Shown piece by piece: positions 8,501 through 18,612 of a stretch of DNA of 64,000 nucleotides (positions within the stretch are counted from its first letter, which is position 1; every line of letters starts with the position of its first letter). This DNA is from Bradyrhizobium commune (GTDB taxonomy: Bacteria; Pseudomonadota; Alphaproteobacteria; Rhizobiales; Xanthobacteraceae), in the NCBI RefSeq assembly GCF_015624505.1, contig NZ_CP061379.1, forward strand, positions 2,604,001 to 2,668,000, in the 5' to 3' direction. The notes beneath the pieces are model-generated. The model was not told the origin of the DNA. It did no database searches and saw only the letters and a list, made by a program, of their open reading frames with translations. Both the position numbers and the translations under genes were made by a program.

Positions 8501-11208
8501 GTGAGGATCGAGTTGGCGGCACCGGTGCCGACCGCGGTCAGCGCACGCTCGACCTCGGCGGAGGTCATCTTGAGCTGGGCGTTGACGTCCGAGGAGACGG
8601 TCATCAGCGACTGCTGGGCGGTGCGTGCGCCGGTCTGGATGGTCTCGCTGGTGTTGACCACGAGGTTGGTGAGCGAGCGCTCGGCGTCCTCGACATGCGA
8701 GCGGATCGTGGTGGAGATCATCTCGGCGCGGGACATCAGGTCGTCGCTGGCCTGGCGTCCGCTGCTCTCGATGCGGCCGGCGACGGCCTCGACGCGGGAG
8801 CCGAGCAGGTCCTCGAACTGCGCCACGCGCACGTCGATGTCGCTGGCGACGGAACCGACCTTGGTCTCGATGGCCTGGTGGATGTCCTGGAAGCGCGCCG
8901 TGACCGTGTCGGTCAGGTGCATGCTGCGGCCGTCGATCATCTCGGTGACGCCGGTGATGCGGCGGTCGACGGCATCGATCGCCTGAGCGGTGCCGTCCGT
9001 GAGCGTCGAGGTCAGCAGGGTGAGGCGGGTGTCGATCGACTGCACGGCCTGCGAGGCGCCGTTTGTCACCGTGGTGGCCAGGTAGGTCAGGCGCGAGTCG
9101 ATGGATTCGAGCGCCTGGGTCGCGCCGCCGGTGAGCGTCGAGGTGAGGTGGGTCAGCCGCGTGTCGATGGCCTGGATCGTCTGCGAGGCGCCGTCGGTCA
9201 GGGACGAGGTGAGGTGGGTGAGGCGGGAGTCGATCGACTGGATCGCCTGCGCTGCACCGTCGGTCAACGAGGTCGCGAGCGTGTTGAGGCGGCCGTCGAT
9301 GGTCTCGGTCACGGACTTCGCACGGGCATCGAACGACTGCTCAAGCGCGCCGACGCGGCCGCCGAGCTGGTCGTCGAAGGTCTTGATGTGACCTCCGATC
9401 GTGCTGTCGAGGCCGCTGATCTTGTCGTTCAGCGAGGAGTCGAGGTGATTGACGCGTTCGCCGATCGTGGTCTCGAATTGCACCAGGCGCTGGTCGAGCA
9501 CGGCCGTGATCGCACCGCCGTTCGAGGTGAAGCGGGTGTCGAAATTGTCGACATAGGTCTTCAGCGACTCATGGATGTCCTGCGTGCGCTGGCCCATGCG
9601 CTCGACGATCTCGCCGCCGAAGGTCTTCACGGTGCGGTCGAACTCGGAGATGTGGCGGGTGATCAGCGCGCCCAGCGTGCCGGAATCGCGGGCGAACTTC
9701 TCGACCAGCTCGGAGCCCTGGTTCTTCACCAGCTCGTCGAAGGCGCTCATCTGGAGCGACAGCGAATCGTGCGCGGTCTCGGTCTGGCTCACGACCTTGG
9801 CGACCAGCGTGTTGACGGTGGCGTCGAGCGCCTCGCTCGCCTTGTCGCCGGAGGTCATGATCTGGCCGGCGAGGCGGTTGCCGGCGTCGTCGATCTTGGC
9901 GGAGAGGTCGTTGGAGCGCAGCTCGAGCTCGAGCAGGAGCGAGTCCGACGAATTCTTCAAGCTGTCGTGCACCTGCTCGGTGCGCTCGGAGATGCCGTCG
10001 ACGATCGCGGCGGAACGCTGCTCGAACTCGCCGGTGATGCGGTCGATGCGCTCGTTCAGCATCTCGTGGACGCGGTCGGCGAGGTCGACGAACTCGTCGT
10101 GGACGTGGCCGGTCTTGAAGTTGAGGCTGGTGGTCAGCCGCTCGCTGGCGTCGAGCACCGCGCGCGTGGTCTCGGCAGAGGCTTCCTCGAGGCGGTCGAG
10201 CAGGTCGCCGCCGCGCTCGCCGAGCGCCAGGATCATGTTGTCGCCGGCATGGCTCAGTGCGCCGGTGATGTGGGCGCCGCGCTCTTCCAGCGCACCGGTG
10301 ATGGATTTTGCGACCTCGTCGACGCGCGAGGCGATCGCATCCGAGATCAGCGCGATGTCGTGGCGCAAATCGATCTGCACGCCGGAGATGGCGCTGCGGA
10401 CCTGCTCGGCCTGGCCGACCAGATTGTCGCGCTGATGCGCGATGTCCTGGAGCAAAGCGCGGATGCGGACTTCGTTGTCGGAATAGGCGCGCTCAAGGGC
10501 GGCGACCTCGTTGGCGACCAGCGTCTCAAGCTCGCCGGCGCGCGCGATCGCGCGCTCGATGCCGTCGCCCATCGCCGCGACCTCGCGGCGGATGGCCTGG
10601 CCGACGGTGACCATCGAGTCGGAGGCGGAGCCTTCCGGCTCGGAGAAGCGGATCGCGACCTGCGCCATCGCCTGCGCGACCGCGCTCATCTGCTGGCCGC
10701 GCCAGACCAGGCTCGCCAGGAAGTAGAACAGCATGATCGGCGCGAAGAACATCGTGACGAGGCCGGCAATGGCGAGCACGCCACCGCTCTGGCCCATCGC
10801 GGCCTGGATCGAGGGCAGGAAGCCGACCGTCAGCGCGGCGCAGGCGGCGAGCCAGATCACGGTGAAGATGGTCGCGCCGGTGTAGATGTTGCGGGTCGGA
10901 CGCCCTGTCTGCAACGTCTGCAACAGCTGGCCGATGGTGGCGCGGTCGTCATTGGCGGCGCGGCGCGAGGAACGCGGTTCCTCGATCTGGTCGAACACGG
11001 TGGCGCGCTCGTTGGCGGCGGGCCGCGGCTCGAAGGCAGGCTCGTCGAACGCGGGGGGCATCGGCGGCGCCATTGAGGAGCCCGTTTCGTCGCGCATCGC
11101 GGCGTTGCGGCTGGTATCCGCGGCGGTGTCGCTGATGTTCAGGGCTTCCTGGATCGCAGAAAGCGCAACTTCTGTGGGGTCTTTGACCTTTTTCGGAGTG
11201 TTCGCCAT
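5566..11208 (-). CDS. Giant polar coiled-coil protein, growth pole ring (GPR/RgsE) type
   Basis: This 1880-residue protein has a Pro-rich cytoplasmic N-terminus, two membrane helices (about residues 110-133 and 143-168), then about 1500 residues of helical, apolipoprotein-like sequence. It ends in a conserved C-terminal region of about 110 residues (LSLDIGRLMDRNLASEMWDR onward). This layout matches the Rhizobiales growth pole ring protein (GPR in Agrobacterium, RgsE in Sinorhizobium), which organises polar growth; both relatives are of similar or larger size. Two regions are tandem repeats built on 11-residue units: 22-residue units (about residues 636-749) and 44-residue units (about 893-1243). 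The upstream region holds a CtrA-type box. A decayed copy of its 3' end lies at 4250-4500. The GPR assignment is by architecture and remembered C-terminal similarity. Confidence 0.82.
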   Translation of the reverse strand: MANTPKKVKDPTEVALSAIQEALNISDTAADTSRNAAMRDETGSSMAPPMPPAFDEPAFEPRPAANERATVFDQIEEPRSSRRAANDDRATIGQLLQTLQTGRPTRNIYTGATIFTVIWLAACAALTVGFLPSIQAAMGQSGGVLAIAGLVTMFFAPIMLFYFLASLVWRGQQMSAVAQAMAQVAIRFSEPEGSASDSMVTVGQAIRREVAAMGDGIERAIARAGELETLVANEVAALERAYSDNEVRIRALLQDIAHQRDNLVGQAEQVRSAISGVQIDLRHDIALISDAIASRVDEVAKSITGALEERGAHITGALSHAGDNMILALGERGGDLLDRLEEASAETTRAVLDASERLTTSLNFKTGHVHDEFVDLADRVHEMLNERIDRITGEFEQRSAAIVDGISERTEQVHDSLKNSSDSLLLELELRSNDLSAKIDDAGNRLAGQIMTSGDKASEALDATVNTLVAKVVSQTETAHDSLSLQMSAFDELVKNQGSELVEKFARDSGTLGALITRHISEFDRTVKTFGGEIVERMGQRTQDIHESLKTYVDNFDTRFTSNGGAITAVLDQRLVQFETTIGERVNHLDSSLNDKISGLDSTIGGHIKTFDDQLGGRVGALEQSFDARAKSVTETIDGRLNTLATSLTDGAAQAIQSIDSRLTHLTSSLTDGASQTIQAIDTRLTHLTSTLTGGATQALESIDSRLTYLATTVTNGASQAVQSIDTRLTLLTSTLTDGTAQAIDAVDRRITGVTEMIDGRSMHLTDTVTARFQDIHQAIETKVGSVASDIDVRVAQFEDLLGSRVEAVAGRIESSGRQASDDLMSRAEMISTTIRSHVEDAERSLTNLVVNTSETIQTGARTAQQSLMTVSSDVNAQLKMTSAEVERALTAVGTGAANSILTSAREAQSTLVSASGDTSNQIKGLATDIERTLSAAGSATAASILAGAREVQTTLVTASSDAANHVKSLTADVQRSLSMAGTTTAESITAGARDAQGTLIAASTETANQIKALSSDIQRSLSMAGTSTAETITAGAREAQSTLVTASSDAASQVKSLAAEVHRSLSQTGQTTAEAITASARDAHSTLLAVSAEQTSQVRSLAAEMQRALATAGGATIEALTSGVREAQGTLITASTDAASQIKSLTTDIERTLTAVGADTASTILNSAREAQTSLTSTSADTASQIRTISTEIERALSTATSNATNDIQTSALNAQNALISASNEASSRVKSSSADVERSVLAASSSFGQAMTGKTDEIVTYVQQQADRLSNMIDAKRGSLVDAIGSKTSQLTLDIDRVTSDALKSIETRGQAFSQTMMGNGSEVARTINAASEMATGAVGRSLKDLEQASRAAIDQSRQVSIAAVTEMQETSKILRTDTVALFERLREGNILLQEVLTGAHDNLNSLERALVTRVADFVSAMNDVTSRNGAATQNLEDQLNVFNTKTTKALLDLGELSTQFDAHGKALVDAAQVVEQSNKNTTASLAERKQALESLVTTIDLRTADLDQRLSRFTGLLDESLAAAEERARDIARVVAETAGAGSAAITRQFEAVRSASEEEHRQTIDAMHDIYRQTTDEADAMFKQSAEKFGNLVASMKQMAFEMHNELEATRNELRRGVLEMPQEAAESTAQMRKVIVDQIEALAELNRIVAQHGRGLDVTTTGRATVQRQEEPMLATVGGRGTETRIRESASASTLPPPDLGVPASRRTEAPPVAPSGNDQGRDGWLSDLLSRTDANQAPPAAREAPRSRQAAPAPQPQAPQGGGNPLESLSLDIGRLMDRNLASEMWDRYQRGENKAFTKRLYTPAGQKAFDEVARKYRADRNFKGTVDRYIGEFERLLDEVARDGRGPQELRSHLTSETGLVYTLLAHAAGRLG

Positions 11209-11387
11209 GTTCAGTCCGAGCCCTCGTTACTTGTACGCGTCCCCCCGCGAGCCCTGCGCGCCACGCGAAGCCCACAGACCGGAATATGCCGCTTGCGCGG
11301 ATCTCCGAGCCGTCCCCACCCGGACGGCTTGTCCGCTAATTTCCGCAACATCCTATTGGCAGAGCGTCGCGAATGAAATGCCTGCGA

Positions 11388-11402
11388 TTAAGACAATCTT
11401 AA
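11388..11402. promoter_or_regulatory. CtrA-type box between GPR-like gene and hpt
   Basis: A perfect TTAA-GACAATC-TTAA is followed six bases later by a third TTAA. It sits 180 bases upstream of the GPR-like start and 205 bases upstream of the Hpt gene, in the 398-base divergent intergenic region 11209-11606. Nothing else recognisable is in that region except an AT-richer stretch and a TTAACCAT half-site (11530-11537). Confidence 0.55.
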
Positions 11403-11606
11403 TCATCGTTAACAGGATCGCGGCGTAACGCCTTAGCCCTCAATGGAATTCTCCACCGAACTTGGTCGATTGCGGCAACTTTTCGTCAATAAACCGGCAG
11501 AATTGCGTAAATCCCCCCAAACACTTCGTTAACCATTTCCATGCTTGGGTGGGGCGAACCGCACCGCCGAACCGGCGGACCGCCGTGCGATGCCGGGGCC
11601 TGCGCC

Positions 11607-11981
11607 ATGACGCCTGATTTGCAACGGATGGATTGGATGCCCTCGCCCCCGCTTGCGCCCATCGACAGCCCCCTCGATCTCGACCACCTCTCGCGCATGA
11701 CGCTCGGCGATGTCGAGCTGGAACAGGAAGTGCTCGCGATGTTCGCGGAACAGGCGGTCCGCCTGCTTGCGGCGATGACGGCGCTGCCGGCCGAGACCGG
11801 CTCGCTCGCCCACAAGCTCAAAGGCTCGGCACGTGGGATCGGCGCCTTTGCGGTCGCGGACGCCGCCGCGAGCCTCGAGACTGCGATCCGGACCGGCCAT
11901 AACCGGCCCCATGCCCTCGCAGCGCTGAAGGAGGCTGTGGCCGAGGTCCGTGCTGCCATCCAGGCGATCCTGAAGCACTAG
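11607..11981 (+). CDS. Hpt (histidine phosphotransfer) domain protein
   Basis: This 124-residue protein is a single Hpt four-helix domain. The phosphorylatable histidine is in SLAHKLKGSARGIGA, preceded by the typical helix DVELEQEVLAMFAEQAVRLL. Hpt proteins shuttle phosphoryl groups between hybrid histidine kinases and response regulators in the cytoplasm. The start ATG 11607 is chosen because upstream residues are low-complexity and not Hpt-like; a longer form from 11541 is possible. No kinase or regulator gene is adjacent, so partners are unknown. It shares its upstream region with the GPR-like gene. Confidence 0.85.
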   Translation: MTPDLQRMDWMPSPPLAPIDSPLDLDHLSRMTLGDVELEQEVLAMFAEQAVRLLAAMTALPAETGSLAHKLKGSARGIGAFAVADAAASLETAIRTGHNRPHALAALKEAVAEVRAAIQAILKH

Positions 11982-12093
11982 CTTGGCGTCCCACAAACAC
12001 GGGCGGCCTGTGCACTAGCGCCGGCCTGATCGACCCGTTATAGGACAGCCAGGACCCTCCTTTTTCCCCAAGATCGCGGCAGCACGAGAACAC

Positions 12094-12414
12094 ATGGCCA
12101 AAATTCACTTTGTCGATCACAAGGGCGAAACCCGCACGGTGGACGTCGAGAACGGCGCGACCGTGATGGAAGCCGCCATCCGCAACAGCATTCCCGGCAT
12201 CGAGGCCGAATGCGGCGGCGCCTGCGCCTGCGCAACCTGCCATGTCTATGTCGACGAAGCCTGGCGCGAGAAGGTCGGCAGCCCGACGCCGATGGAAGAG
12301 GACATGCTCGACTTCGGCTTCGACGTGCGCCCGAACTCGCGCCTGTCCTGCCAGATCAAGGTCAGCGACGAGCTCGACGGGCTCGTGGTGGCGACGCCGG
12401 AGCGTCAGGCCTAA
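12094..12414 (+). CDS. 2Fe-2S ferredoxin (adrenodoxin/FdxB type)
   Basis: This 106-residue soluble electron carrier has the cysteine pattern CGGACACATC (three ligands within [16 protein letters not shown]) and a fourth ligand in RLSCQIK near residue 87. The HVYVDEAW and PMEEDMLDF segments are typical of adrenodoxin-type ferredoxins that serve Fe-S assembly or P450s. The gene ends 14 bases before the convergent thioesterase. A ferredoxin-NADP reductase lies about 660 bases further on and could be its electron donor, although they are not in one operon. Confidence 0.92.
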   Translation: MAKIHFVDHKGETRTVDVENGATVMEAAIRNSIPGIEAECGGACACATCHVYVDEAWREKVGSPTPMEEDMLDFGFDVRPNSRLSCQIKVSDELDGLVVATPERQA

Positions 12415-12428
12415 CCTCGCTCGATGTA

Positions 12429-12896
12429 TTACGTGCCCGGCAGCGCGACGCCGATGCCGCGCTTGTGCCAGGGTCTGAGCTTCTCGACGATCTCCGCGGT
12501 GAGCGGCGCGGGTCGCCGCGTCGCCTCGTCGAGCATCACGCCGACCGACATCGCCGAGGCGATGCATCGTCCTTCCGAAAACACCACCTGCTCGAACGTC
12601 ACCGACGTGCGCCCGAGCTTCACCACGCCAAGGCCGAGCTCGATCGTGTTCGGCCAGTGCAGCTCGGCGCGGAAATGGATGTCGAGCCGCACCATGATCC
12701 AGGCGAGCCCCGGCGGTGTCAGTCCGATCTTTGGATCCTTCATCAGCGTGACGCGGCCGGTCTCGAAGTAGGTTGCGTAGACCGCGTTGTTGACGTGCTG
12801 GTTGGGGTCGAGATCGCCGAAGCGGACATTGTCGCTGAGGCGGTAGGGGAAGTCCTCCAGGCGCGGCGTCGTATCGAGGCGGCTTGGTGCGTTCAC
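12429..12896 (-). CDS. Acyl-CoA thioesterase, 4HBT/YbgC-like
   Basis: This 155-residue hot-dog-fold thioesterase starts with GTG (12896), eight bases after GGAG. The catalytic-site motif is FGDLDPNQHVNNAVYATYFE, with the Asp and the HVNN block typical of 4-hydroxybenzoyl-CoA thioesterase-like enzymes. It hydrolyses acyl-CoA thioesters in the cytoplasm; the chain specificity cannot be read. It is convergent with the ferredoxin gene and divergent from the reductase gene. Confidence 0.85.
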   Translation of the reverse strand: MNAPSRLDTTPRLEDFPYRLSDNVRFGDLDPNQHVNNAVYATYFETGRVTLMKDPKIGLTPPGLAWIMVRLDIHFRAELHWPNTIELGLGVVKLGRTSVTFEQVVFSEGRCIASAMSVGVMLDEATRRPAPLTAEIVEKLRPWHKRGIGVALPGT

Positions 12897-13068
12897 CGAT
12901 TGATCTCCGTCAAATCCTTCCTCGTTACAGCCCAGTTATTTTGACCCCGCAAGTGGGCGCGACTGCGGGGCGCTCCCGCTTTTATGCCTTCCCTGATCCA
13001 TCCCCGTTGGCTAGACAGACATGGTCACTTCTGCCCGCCGGGCGCCGTCCAACCGATAAGACCGATAA

Positions 13069-14106
<1,038 letters not shown>

Positions 14107-14230
14107 CCGCGGCGGGAACGGGGAGGTGACGCCCTATGCTTCTGGTGCTGGAACCGTTCGCGAAATCGCCGTAGTCTGCGGCCATTCCAGTCTTGGCTAG
14201 CAAGGTCATTGGGTTAGCAAGGTGATCATA

Positions 14231-14830
14231 ATGCGGAATTTGTTTCCTGGCTTTCGGCTGCTCTCCCTCGTGGTGCTCGCGCTGTCACTCGGCGCGGTAA
14301 GCCCGGCCGCCGCGCAAGCGCCGCAGCCAACCGCCGCGGGTCTCTGGCAGAAGGTCGAAGACGGCAAGCCGGTGGGATGGTTCCTCTTCATCGACCACAA
14401 TGGCATCTTCGAAGGCGTGATCGCAAAGACCTTCCCGCGTGACGGTGACGATCCGAACGAGGCCTGCACGAAGTGCACCGACGATCGGAAGAACCAGCCG
14501 GTGCTCGGGCTCTCCTTCATCCGCGACATGAAGCGCGACGGCTTGAAGTATGAGGGCGGTAACGTGGTCAATCCGCGCGACGGCAACATCTGGAAGGCCA
14601 GGATGACGGTGAGCCCGGACGGGCAGGTGCTGACCATGCGCGGCTATCTCGGCATCTCCCTGTTCGGCAAGGACGAGACCTGGCAGCGTCTGCCGGATGC
14701 CAGCATCGCCGAGGTTGATCCCGCCATCATCGCCAAATATCTGCCCGCGCAGGCCGCCGCGACCAAGCCGCCGCCCGCGCCCGCCAAGAAGGGCGGCGCG
14801 ACGATGATGGCGCCGGCGGCGAAGAAGTAG
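14231..14830 (+). CDS. Exported DUF2147 family protein
   Basis: This protein of about 199 residues has a clear signal peptide ([21 protein letters not shown], cleavage near AAA-QA). Its mature domain has [34 protein letters not shown] and [16 protein letters not shown], which match the DUF2147 pattern of small periplasmic beta-barrel-like proteins of unknown role. It ends in a Lys/Ala/Pro tail. ATG 14231 is preferred over GTG 14222 because an AAGGTG lies about seven bases upstream. Two cysteines (CTKC) might form a disulfide or bind metal. Confidence 0.78.
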   Translation: MRNLFPGFRLLSLVVLALSLGAVSPAAAQAPQPTAAGLWQKVEDGKPVGWFLFIDHNGIFEGVIAKTFPRDGDDPNEACTKCTDDRKNQPVLGLSFIRDMKRDGLKYEGGNVVNPRDGNIWKARMTVSPDGQVLTMRGYLGISLFGKDETWQRLPDASIAEVDPAIIAKYLPAQAAATKPPPAPAKKGGATMMAPAAKK

Positions 14831-15065
14831 GGCCACAAAACTACGCTTTCGATCGCCCGCTTTCGCAGGCGACGACGACTGAGTGTGTAGCTCGATCCCT
14901 TCCACCAGTAGTTCCCCGGAATGCGCGCTGGCGCTGGATTTGCATAGCTTCGGCAAAGCTGCTGGGGGAACGAGTCGCCATGTCCACGCCTGCCGCCGTC
15001 GCGCGGGAGGCAGGGCGGCGTTGTCTGTCCCCCGCGGCGCTGATCTGGATCCGCGGGAAGACAAT

Positions 15066-15422
15066 ATGAGACTTGCAAGACTGTGCGCGACGACCTTGCT
15101 GGGGCTGATGACGCTGCTCGCCACATCGGCGCTCGCGCGCGACGACGGGCGTTACGCCAATTCGCCCCTCAAACCCTGGTTCGAGAGCCTGCGCAGCGAA
15201 TACGGACAGTGCTGTTCGGATGCCGACGGCTATGTCATCGCCGACGTCGACTGGGAATCCGACAAGGGCCACTACCGCGTGCATCTCGACGATGAGTGGG
15301 TCGTCGTGCCCGACGGCGCCGTCATCACAGAGCCGAACAAGATCGGCCGCACCATGGTGTGGAAGCACTATATCGACGGCCACCCGCGCGTGCGGTGCTT
15401 CATGCCGGGCAGCATGACGTGA
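15066..15422 (+). CDS. Small secreted protein, unknown function
   Basis: This 118-residue protein has a signal peptide (residues 1 to about 25, LCATTLLGLMTLLATSALA) and a compact mature part with a CC pair (YGQCCSDADGYV) and one later Cys (RCFMP). It resembles small exported proteins widespread in Bradyrhizobium; I do not know a function. The start ATG 15066 has GGAAG upstream and places the signal peptide at the N-terminus. The stretch 14831-15065 before it shows no gene. Confidence 0.7.
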   Translation: MRLARLCATTLLGLMTLLATSALARDDGRYANSPLKPWFESLRSEYGQCCSDADGYVIADVDWESDKGHYRVHLDDEWVVVPDGAVITEPNKIGRTMVWKHYIDGHPRVRCFMPGSMT

Positions 15423-15474
15423 TGCACGCAGAGGCGCGCGATTTCGGGTTCGCGCGCCCCCGGAATGACGGGCC

Positions 15475-17016
15475 TCAGGTCACCGGCGCCGGATTGAACA
15501 GCGTGAGATCGTTGTGGATGCCCCAGCGGTCCGACCACGGCTTGGTGCGGCCGGAGGCGACATCCAGGATCAAGCGGAACAGGTCCCAGCCGGTCTCCTC
15601 GATCGTCTTCTCGCCGGTGGCGATGCCGCCGGCGTCGAAATCGATCAGGTCCTTCCAGCGGCGGGCCAGCTCGGTGCGGGTCGCGACCTTGATCACGGGC
15701 GCGGCGGCGAGGCCGTAAGGCGTGCCGCGGCCGGTGGTGAACACTTGCAAGGTCATGCCGGAGGCAAGCTGGAGCGTGCCGCAGATGAAGTCGGACGCAG
15801 GCGTTGCTGCGAACAGCATGCCCTTCTGCGTCGCCTTCTGGCCGGGCGAGAGCACGCCGGTGATCGCGCTCGAGCCAGACTTGACGATCGAGCCGAGGGA
15901 CTTCTCGACGATATTGGCGAGGCCGCCCTTCTTGTTGCCGGGCGTCGTGTTGGCGCTGCGATCGGCGCCGCCGCGGGCCAGATAAGAATCGTACCAGGCC
16001 ATCTCGCGCACCAGCGCGCGGCCGACCTCCTGGTTGATCGCGCGTCGCGTGAGCAGCTGAATGGCGTCGCGCACCTCGGTGACTTCCGAAAACATCACGG
16101 TGGCGCCGGCGCGCACCAGCAGGTCCGCGGCGAAGCCCAGGGCGGGGTTCGCGGTGACGCCGGAGAACGCATCGCTGCCGCCGCATTGCAGGCCGATCAC
16201 GAGATCGGCGGCCGGGCAGGTCTCGCGGGTACGCTTGTTGAGGATCTTCAGGCGCGCTTCCGCCTGGGTCATGATGGCGTCGACGATGGCGCCGAAGCCG
16301 TCGAAGGCTTCGTCCTGCATGCGCACGATGGCATCGCTGATGCCTTCGGGCACGAGCCGCTCGGGTGCAAGCTTCTCGCAGCCGAGGCTGATGACCAGAA
16401 TCTCGCCGCCGAAATTCGGGTTGAGTGCGAGGTTTTGCAGCGTGCGGATCGGCACCACCGCGTCGGGCGCGTTGATGGCGACGCCGCAGCCATAGGCGTG
16501 CGTCAGCGGCACGACGTCGTCGACGTTCGGGTATTTCGGCAAGAGCTCGGTGCGGATGCGCTTGACCGCATATTCCATCGTGCCCTTGACGCATTGCACC
16601 GAGGAGGAGATGCCGAGGATGTTTTTCGTGCCGACCGAGCCGTCCGGATTGCGATAGCCCTCGAAGGTGAAACCTTCGAGCGGCGGCAGCGGCGCGGGCA
16701 CGGCGGTGGAGATTTCCAACTTGTCGAGGGCAGGGGCTTCCGGCATGCGGATGCGGGCCTCGTCGACCCATTCGCCGGCCAGGATCGGCGACAGAGCATA
16801 GCCGATTACTTCGCCATAGCGGATGATAGGCTGATCTTGCGCGATATCGACCAGCGCCGTCTTGTGTCCCTGCGGCACGAAGGCGCGCAGCGTCAGTCCG
16901 CAGGCAAAGCGGGAGCCGGCGGGAAGCCCGAAATCATTGACCACGATCGCGACATTGTCGCGCGCGTTGAGCTTGATGTAGCGGGGCTGTTCTTTCGCTG
17001 TGACGTCCTGGTCCAT
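15475..17016 (-). CDS. garD: Galactarate dehydratase (UxaA/GarD family)
   Basis: This 513-residue protein has the full GarD layout: an N-terminal SAF-like domain (about residues 1-95) and a C-terminal UxaA domain with [38 protein letters not shown] and [12 protein letters not shown]. Conserved cysteines and histidines in these blocks bind the catalytic metal. The family dehydrates meso-galactarate (or altronate) to a keto-deoxy sugar acid. Its neighbours encode the rest of the glucarate/galactarate route, which supports galactarate rather than altronate. A palindromic repeat separates it from the aldehyde dehydrogenase gene 120 bases upstream. ATG 17016 is chosen because the longer frame is translated palindrome sequence. 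Confidence 0.85.
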   Translation of the reverse strand: MDQDVTAKEQPRYIKLNARDNVAIVVNDFGLPAGSRFACGLTLRAFVPQGHKTALVDIAQDQPIIRYGEVIGYALSPILAGEWVDEARIRMPEAPALDKLEISTAVPAPLPPLEGFTFEGYRNPDGSVGTKNILGISSSVQCVKGTMEYAVKRIRTELLPKYPNVDDVVPLTHAYGCGVAINAPDAVVPIRTLQNLALNPNFGGEILVISLGCEKLAPERLVPEGISDAIVRMQDEAFDGFGAIVDAIMTQAEARLKILNKRTRETCPAADLVIGLQCGGSDAFSGVTANPALGFAADLLVRAGATVMFSEVTEVRDAIQLLTRRAINQEVGRALVREMAWYDSYLARGGADRSANTTPGNKKGGLANIVEKSLGSIVKSGSSAITGVLSPGQKATQKGMLFAATPASDFICGTLQLASGMTLQVFTTGRGTPYGLAAAPVIKVATRTELARRWKDLIDFDAGGIATGEKTIEETGWDLFRLILDVASGRTKPWSDRWGIHNDLTLFNPAPVT

Positions 17017-17035
17017 TTGCGCTTGCCTCCGAAGT

Positions 17036-17125
17036 CGTAGGGTGGGCAAAGGCGCAACGCGCCGTGCCCACCATGCATCACGCCGAACATAAACGGTGGG
17101 CACGCTTCGCTTTGCCCACCCTACG
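17036..17125. repeat. Dispersed palindromic repeat, family C (tagggtgggcaaag)
   Basis: Perfect 16-bp inverted arms CGTAGGGTGGGCAAAG / CTTTGCCCACCCTACG lie at 17036-17051 and 17110-17125, with a second inner inverted pair (GTGCCCACC / GGTGGGCAC). It sits between two genes of the sugar-acid cluster and could affect expression of the distal garD. Confidence 0.88.
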
Positions 17126-17136
17126 ATAACAGCCTA

Positions 17137-18585
17137 TCAACCGGGGTACGTATAGGCCGTCTTCACCGTTGTGTAGAACTCGCGCGCATAGGAGCCCTGC
17201 TCGCGGGCGCCGTAGCTCGAACCCTTCCGGCCGCCGAACGGCACGTGATAGTCGACGCCGGCAGTCGGCAGGTTGACCATCACCATGCCGGACTCGCTGT
17301 TGCGCTTGTAGTGCGAGGCGTATTTCAAGCTGGTGGTGCAGATGCCGGAGGCGAGGCCGAATTCGGTATCGTTGGAGATCGCCAGCGCTTCCTCGTAGTT
17401 CTTGGCGCGGATGACGGCGGCAACGGGCCCGAAGATCTCTTCACGTGCGATGCGCATGTTGTTGTTGGCTTCGGTGAACAGCGCCGGCTGGAGGTAGTGG
17501 CCGGGCGTCTCGCGCTTGAGCAGCTCGCCGCCGAAGGCGAGCTTGGCGCCTTCGTCCTGGCCGATCTTGATGTAGCGCAGATCCTGGTCGAGCTGGTTCT
17601 GGTCGACGACCGGGCCGATATGCACGCCGGCCTTGAGCGCGTCGTCAACCGACAGGCCCTTCAGGCGCTCGGCCATCGCGGCGACGAAGCGGTCGTGGAT
17701 GCCTTCGGTGACGATCAGGCGCGAGGAGGCCGTGCAGCGCTGGCCGGTCGAGAAATAGGAGCCGTTGACGGCGACCTCGACGGCGGTCTTGAGGTCGGCG
17801 TCGTCGAGCACGACCAGCGGGTTCTTGCCGCCCATCTCGAGCTGGAATTTCTTCATCGGGTTCGAGAGCACGCAGGCCTGCGCAATCTTGCGGCCGGTCT
17901 GCACCGAGCCGGTGAAGGAGATCGCGGCGACATCGGGGTGATCGAGCAAGGTCTGGCCGACCACCGAGCCGGAGCCGACCACGAGATTGAACACTCCGGC
18001 CGGAATGCCGGAGCGGGTGATGATCTCGGACAGCGCATGCGCGGAGCCCGGTACCAGCTCAGCTGGCTTGAACACGACCGTGTTGCCGTAGCAGAGCGCG
18101 GGCGCGATCTTCCAGGCGGGAATCGCGATTGGGAAATTCCAGGGGGTGATCATGCCGACGACGCCCACGGGCTCACGGGTGAGCTCGACGTCGATGCCGG
18201 GACGGACGGAAGCGCCTTTCTCGCCGATCAGGCGCAGCGCCTCGCCGGCGAAGAAGGCAAAGATCTGGCCGGCGCGGGCGACTTCGCCGATACCTTCCGG
18301 CAGGGTCTTGCCTTCCTCGCGGGCGAGCAGGCGGCCGAGCTCTTCCTTGCGGGCGAGGATTTCGAGAGAAATCTTGTTCAGCGCGTCATAGCGCACCTGC
18401 GGCGTCGATTGGGCCCAGGCCGGGAAGGCAGCCTTGGCGGCGGCGATCGCCTTCTCGGTCTGCGCCTTGTCGGCCTTGGCGTATTCGCCGACCAGATCGT
18501 TGGTGTTGGAGGGGTTGATGTTCTTGGTGACGCCGGAGCCATCGACCCATTCGCCGCCGATGAAGTTTTTCAGGATCGCAGTCAT
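17137..18585 (-). CDS. 2,5-dioxovalerate (alpha-ketoglutarate semialdehyde) dehydrogenase
   Basis: This 482-residue NAD(P)-dependent aldehyde dehydrogenase has the catalytic cysteine in YFSTGQRCTASSRLIV, the general-base glutamate in QLEMGGKNPLV and the cofactor loop FTGSVQTGR. It converts alpha-ketoglutarate semialdehyde to 2-oxoglutarate, the last step of the oxidative glucarate/galactarate route; the substrate is inferred from the operon. It has a strong GGAGG eight bases before ATG 18585 and lies 27 bases after gudD. Confidence 0.87.
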   Translation of the reverse strand: MTAILKNFIGGEWVDGSGVTKNINPSNTNDLVGEYAKADKAQTEKAIAAAKAAFPAWAQSTPQVRYDALNKISLEILARKEELGRLLAREEGKTLPEGIGEVARAGQIFAFFAGEALRLIGEKGASVRPGIDVELTREPVGVVGMITPWNFPIAIPAWKIAPALCYGNTVVFKPAELVPGSAHALSEIITRSGIPAGVFNLVVGSGSVVGQTLLDHPDVAAISFTGSVQTGRKIAQACVLSNPMKKFQLEMGGKNPLVVLDDADLKTAVEVAVNGSYFSTGQRCTASSRLIVTEGIHDRFVAAMAERLKGLSVDDALKAGVHIGPVVDQNQLDQDLRYIKIGQDEGAKLAFGGELLKRETPGHYLQPALFTEANNNMRIAREEIFGPVAAVIRAKNYEEALAISNDTEFGLASGICTTSLKYASHYKRNSESGMVMVNLPTAGVDYHVPFGGRKGSSYGAREQGSYAREFYTTVKTAYTYPG

Positions 18586-18612
18586 CTCTTTTTCCTCCGA
18601 AGAAGTCTTGTC

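Noticed and set aside
7480..9300. Regular 66- and 132-base repeats as a possible CRISPR array
   Set aside because: Repeats are contiguous, in frame and diverged, coding for hendecad helices; there are no unique spacers.
6493..11076. Very long open frame antisense to the GPR-like gene
   Set aside because: It is composed of Arg/Gly/Asp/Leu-rich shadow sequence typical of the reverse strand of GC-rich repeats, has no domain, and the opposite frame has membrane helices and a conserved C-terminus.
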